A stretch of DNA of 64,000 nucleotides from Hermatobates lingyangjiaoensis. Its lineage: Eukaryota > Arthropoda > Insecta > Hemiptera > Hermatobatidae. A program made the position numbers and the translations under genes. Positions 61,544 to 64,000 of this stretch are shown one piece after another; within the stretch, counting starts at the first letter, position 1; each line of letters begins with the position of its first letter. The DNA is taken from assembly GCA_026182355.1 (NCBI GenBank), contig JAPFBL010000577.1, forward strand, positions 124,001-188,000, read 5' to 3'. The notes below the pieces were generated by a model. That model was not told where the DNA came from and did not search any database. It saw nothing but the letters and a program-made list of their open reading frames with translations.

Positions 61544-62858
61544 CAGTAGAAGTCCGATAATCCGGCACGTTCGGGACCGGCTCGGTGCCGGAATATCGGG
61601 CATTCCGGACTATCAGGTGGTAATTATAGGTTAATAAATAAAGTACTAATACACTATGCTAATGCATACGACTAAATTTATTTTAATTTACATATATGTA
61701 AATGTATACATTATAATCACCCTACAGTTACGGGAAAGTCGTAACCGCTCAGCTCTGCGGCATTCACGACTCTTATAGGCCTGAAAACTCGAATCCGTTA
61801 GGCGGAGAGGTATCCTAAGGCAACTCCTAGCTACAGCAGCGTAACACTCCAAATGAAAAACGGCATTGCCAAGATACATGGTATAAAATATAATAGAAAT
61901 CGATCGACCACCCAGCTGCTTAACTCTGCTATTAGATTTATGCCTATTGTAACTGTCACTCTGGTGCCAACCTGACCTTTCCAGTAACCTACTCAGTAAG
62001 TCCGATAATCCGGAGTTGGACGGTCGTCGGATATGGATTCCGGATCTATGGGCAGTCAAATTAGACGATCGTGTAATTTAGCGTTAATAAATAACAGTAT
62101 AATAACTATGCTAATGATACCTAAATTTTTAATTTACATAAATGTCTAATGTTATACATATAATATAATGTATATACACGTAATGTAAAACATATTTTAC
62201 TTAGACTTAAAAAAGTCACGAATGTCCTTTTGTTTATAGAATTTTTACGTTTAGTGTAAAAGTTATTCCTAATTATATGCAAATCAATAACTTCTGAAGC
62301 ACTGTAGCTTGTACTAGCCTCAGCAAAAGTGATAAACTTGTTTAATGATTCTGCAGCTTCTGCCAAGCTAATTTTTTCCTTTTCTTCCGTTTCGGCATCC
62401 GAGTCACTTTCCTCAAGATTTGGAGTAGGCTGAGGGTTTACTACACTGTTGATAATGTCCTCATCGGTCAGTTGTTGTTCAACAGGCTCATTATCGTCGA
62501 TTAGAAGCCACTCCTGTACCTCATCTTCAGACAGGTTTTCCATGGGATTGTCAGCACTTCTAACGACATCCAAAACTTTGATCAGAGCGTCTTGATCCTT
62601 TTCTTCCTCATCAGTCTGTGGAGTTAGGTCAGAAGCAGGGTTTGCAGCTGGCAAAAGTTTTCTCCAACATTTTTGGATTGTTTTGTTTTTGACCTGGTTC
62701 CAAGACAGTGCAATAGCATAGACGGCATCTTTTACAGTAATTTTTTTTTGATAATCAGTCACGTCACAGTCGGCATTTAAAAGGCCTTGAATAAAAGACC
62801 TTCTATAGAAGCATTTAAAATTCCTTTTAAATTTTTTAAAATTCCTGGCTGCTGCCAT
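61544..62858 (-). mobile_element. Second Tigger/pogo element (fragment)
   Basis: The outer end is a terminal repeat beginning CAGTAGAAGTCCGATAATCC near 61544 next to TA. The transposase C-terminal part (62121-62858) reads NFKKFKRNFKCFYRRSFIQG, VKDAVYAIALSWNQVKNKTI, then an acidic tail. The N-terminal DNA-binding part and catalytic domain are missing: at about 62858 the sequence changes to polymerase B DNA. Confidence 0.75.
61690..62150. repeat. Degraded tandem duplicate of 61200-61690
   Basis: Follows the order of 61200-61690 (GGTATCCTAAGGCAAC, ACACTCCAAAT, AGTCCGATAATCCGG) but with many one- to few-base deletions. Confidence 0.7.
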
Positions 62859-62862
62859 CCAG

Positions 62863-63430
62863 AATCTTTTGTCTTCATATTTTAAAATTCCTTCCTAAGT
62901 TTGTCAAATGTAATATTAATTTCATCATTTAAATCTGTGGTTCAGTACAAGACACGATTTCTTCTCTTTAAATTAGCCTCGAGAATCTGTAATGTCTTTT
63001 TGATCATGACTACATCTACTATTACATTACATTTCACGGTATGCTCAGTTTGAAAACAGTCAGTCAATAGGGTCACAATTTCGCTTTGGATTTTGATATA
63101 AAAAGATATCTAGAGTATTGGTAGTCAACACATTTGAACTTTGATATGTAAAAAGTCTATTTTTATATGAGGTTTCAATTATCTGAGAAAATGGTCTAGT
63201 GAAACGATTTTTGAAAGGTAAATTCTATAAGTCATAATCTTCAAGTTTCCTCTCTTCACCAGCCTGCATTATACCCGCTCCTTGAATTCGTATGAATGGT
63301 TCCTATTTATGATTCCCTTAAAAGTTAGCCCAAGCTGTTTTTCTTTACATGTTTCTATATAGGTAACAGTTATTTCGCTATTGTATCTTTTCGGAAGAAT
63401 CAGGGATCACTATCTGTTATTATCAAACAC
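62863..63430 (-). pseudogene. polB N-terminus and OB-like gene fragment
   Basis: 62863-63270 matches the N-terminal 140 codons of polymerase copy 1 with small indels, and 63290-63430 matches the 3' half of the OB-like gene 5579-5750. It is the same subfamily as the copy at 0.5-5.9 kb. Confidence 0.8.
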
Positions 63431-63432
63431 AA

Positions 63433-63884
63433 TATTTCATTCAAAGAGCAATACATTCTCTCATCAGGTTTTTTTACAATTCCTTGAAGTATATTGATTG
63501 CCAAAAATACTCCAATATCGTTCTGTGTAACAGATAGCCAGACATTAGATGAAGAACTAGAAGCTTTGTTCATGAGTTCCTTCTCTGCGTATTTATTAGT
63601 TTCAGTTACTATAATGTCTAATAAATTGTCATCGAAGAACCTTCTAAAATATTCTAAAACATCACTTTCATTTGTATTGAAAGTGCTGCCAGAGATTGGT
63701 GGAAAACGTGGAGGTGGTGGATTGGGCTGATGTACGCTAAGTTTACACCAAGTTCTGTTAAGAACTAAGACTTGACTCCGTCTGATGAATCATCTGATTC
63801 TGTATGACTGTCGCTTATAATGATTTAGTGGGACCTGCTTTCAGATAACTCTGCATATTCAAAATCATCTGTATCCTCAGACAT
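63433..63884 (-). pseudogene. Third piggyBac transposase, N-terminal part
   Basis: ATG 63884 (MSEDTDDFEYAELSES) with two early stops, then PPPRFPPISGSTFN, LDIIVTETNKYAEKE, IGVFLAINILQGIVKKP. This is the N-terminal domain of a PGBD4-type transposase, related to the gene at 10384-11997. It is cut at about 63433. Confidence 0.65.
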
Positions 63885-63903
63885 GTTTTCCAATTATTTT
63901 CAA

Positions 63904-64000
63904 CTAGCAGAACTACCCGGCGTTGCTCGGGACAAAATAAGAAAATAATGAAATTATATTCCCCTGCTATAATTATAGTAACTTCATTACAATCTGGAGC
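63904..64000 (-). mobile_element. Second Helitron 3' end
   Basis: On the minus strand, an inverted repeat CCCG...CGGG, then GTAGTTCTGCTAG ending at 63904 before T. Similar to the end at 56202. The rest lies right of the window. Confidence 0.65.

Noticed and set aside
61170..61568. Short ORFs in both strands
   Set aside because: Lie in the duplicated noncoding Tigger flank; not conserved between the two units.

Overview
The window looks like an AT-rich invertebrate nuclear genome segment made almost entirely of nested mobile elements. No host single-copy gene, rRNA or tRNA was recognised. Eukaryotic signs are short introns (77-81 nt), AATAAA polyadenylation signals, long GA/GT microsatellites and piggyBac, Tigger, Helitron, hAT and non-LTR elements. 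The mixture fits an arthropod (possibly a decapod crustacean), but that is an inference; a mollusc cannot be excluded.

The main content is several copies of one Polinton/Maverick (adintovirus-like) element. Copy A (about 16.1-29.1 kb) is the most complete. Its left arm reads leftward: packaging ATPase, a small Cys-rich protein, a conserved 323-aa-type protein, integrase. A compact divergent promoter separates this from the rightward capsid block: pX-like basic protein, adenain-like protease, penton, a small overlapping basic ORF, major capsid protein, and a nuclease-like protein ending in a BIR zinc domain. The right arm reads leftward: a small OB-like protein, protein-primed DNA polymerase B, a 163-aa protein, a second nuclease-like paralogue (here called ELFAV, from its N-terminal residues) and a 71-aa protein. 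Copy B (30.4-35.6 kb) and copy C (45.7-54.8 kb) repeat the middle of this layout. Copy C also has a phospholipase A2 gene beyond the integrase. A broken polymerase copy occupies 0.5-5.9 kb, and further fragments lie at 12.1, 15.0, 41.9, 43.2 and 62.9 kb. Every copy carries stops or frameshifts, so these are endogenous remnants, although many single genes are still open.

Around and inside these copies lie three piggyBac elements (one a complete 2.5 kb insertion at TTAA inside polB), two Tigger/pogo fragments, two Helitron 3' ends (one with a PIF1-type helicase), non-LTR retrotransposon pieces at 35.6-37, 38.3-39.6, 40.3-41.2, 42, 54.9 and 59.3-61.1 kb, a THAP exon, hAT-like ends, and a four-copy repeat with a short conserved coding exon (here called TPIPE). 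Two stretches (17.0-17.85 and 61.7-62.15 kb) are near-tandem duplicates in which one copy is full of small deletions; they may be uncorrected-read artefacts.

The points most worth following are the BIR domain fused to a nuclease-like module in a Polinton, its paralogue in the same element, a protease with no start codon placed after a variable A-tract, a small basic ORF overlapping two capsid genes, crossed TATA boxes in the divergent promoter, a 21-bp perfect hairpin in a retrotransposon 5' region, and the TPIPE repeat exon.
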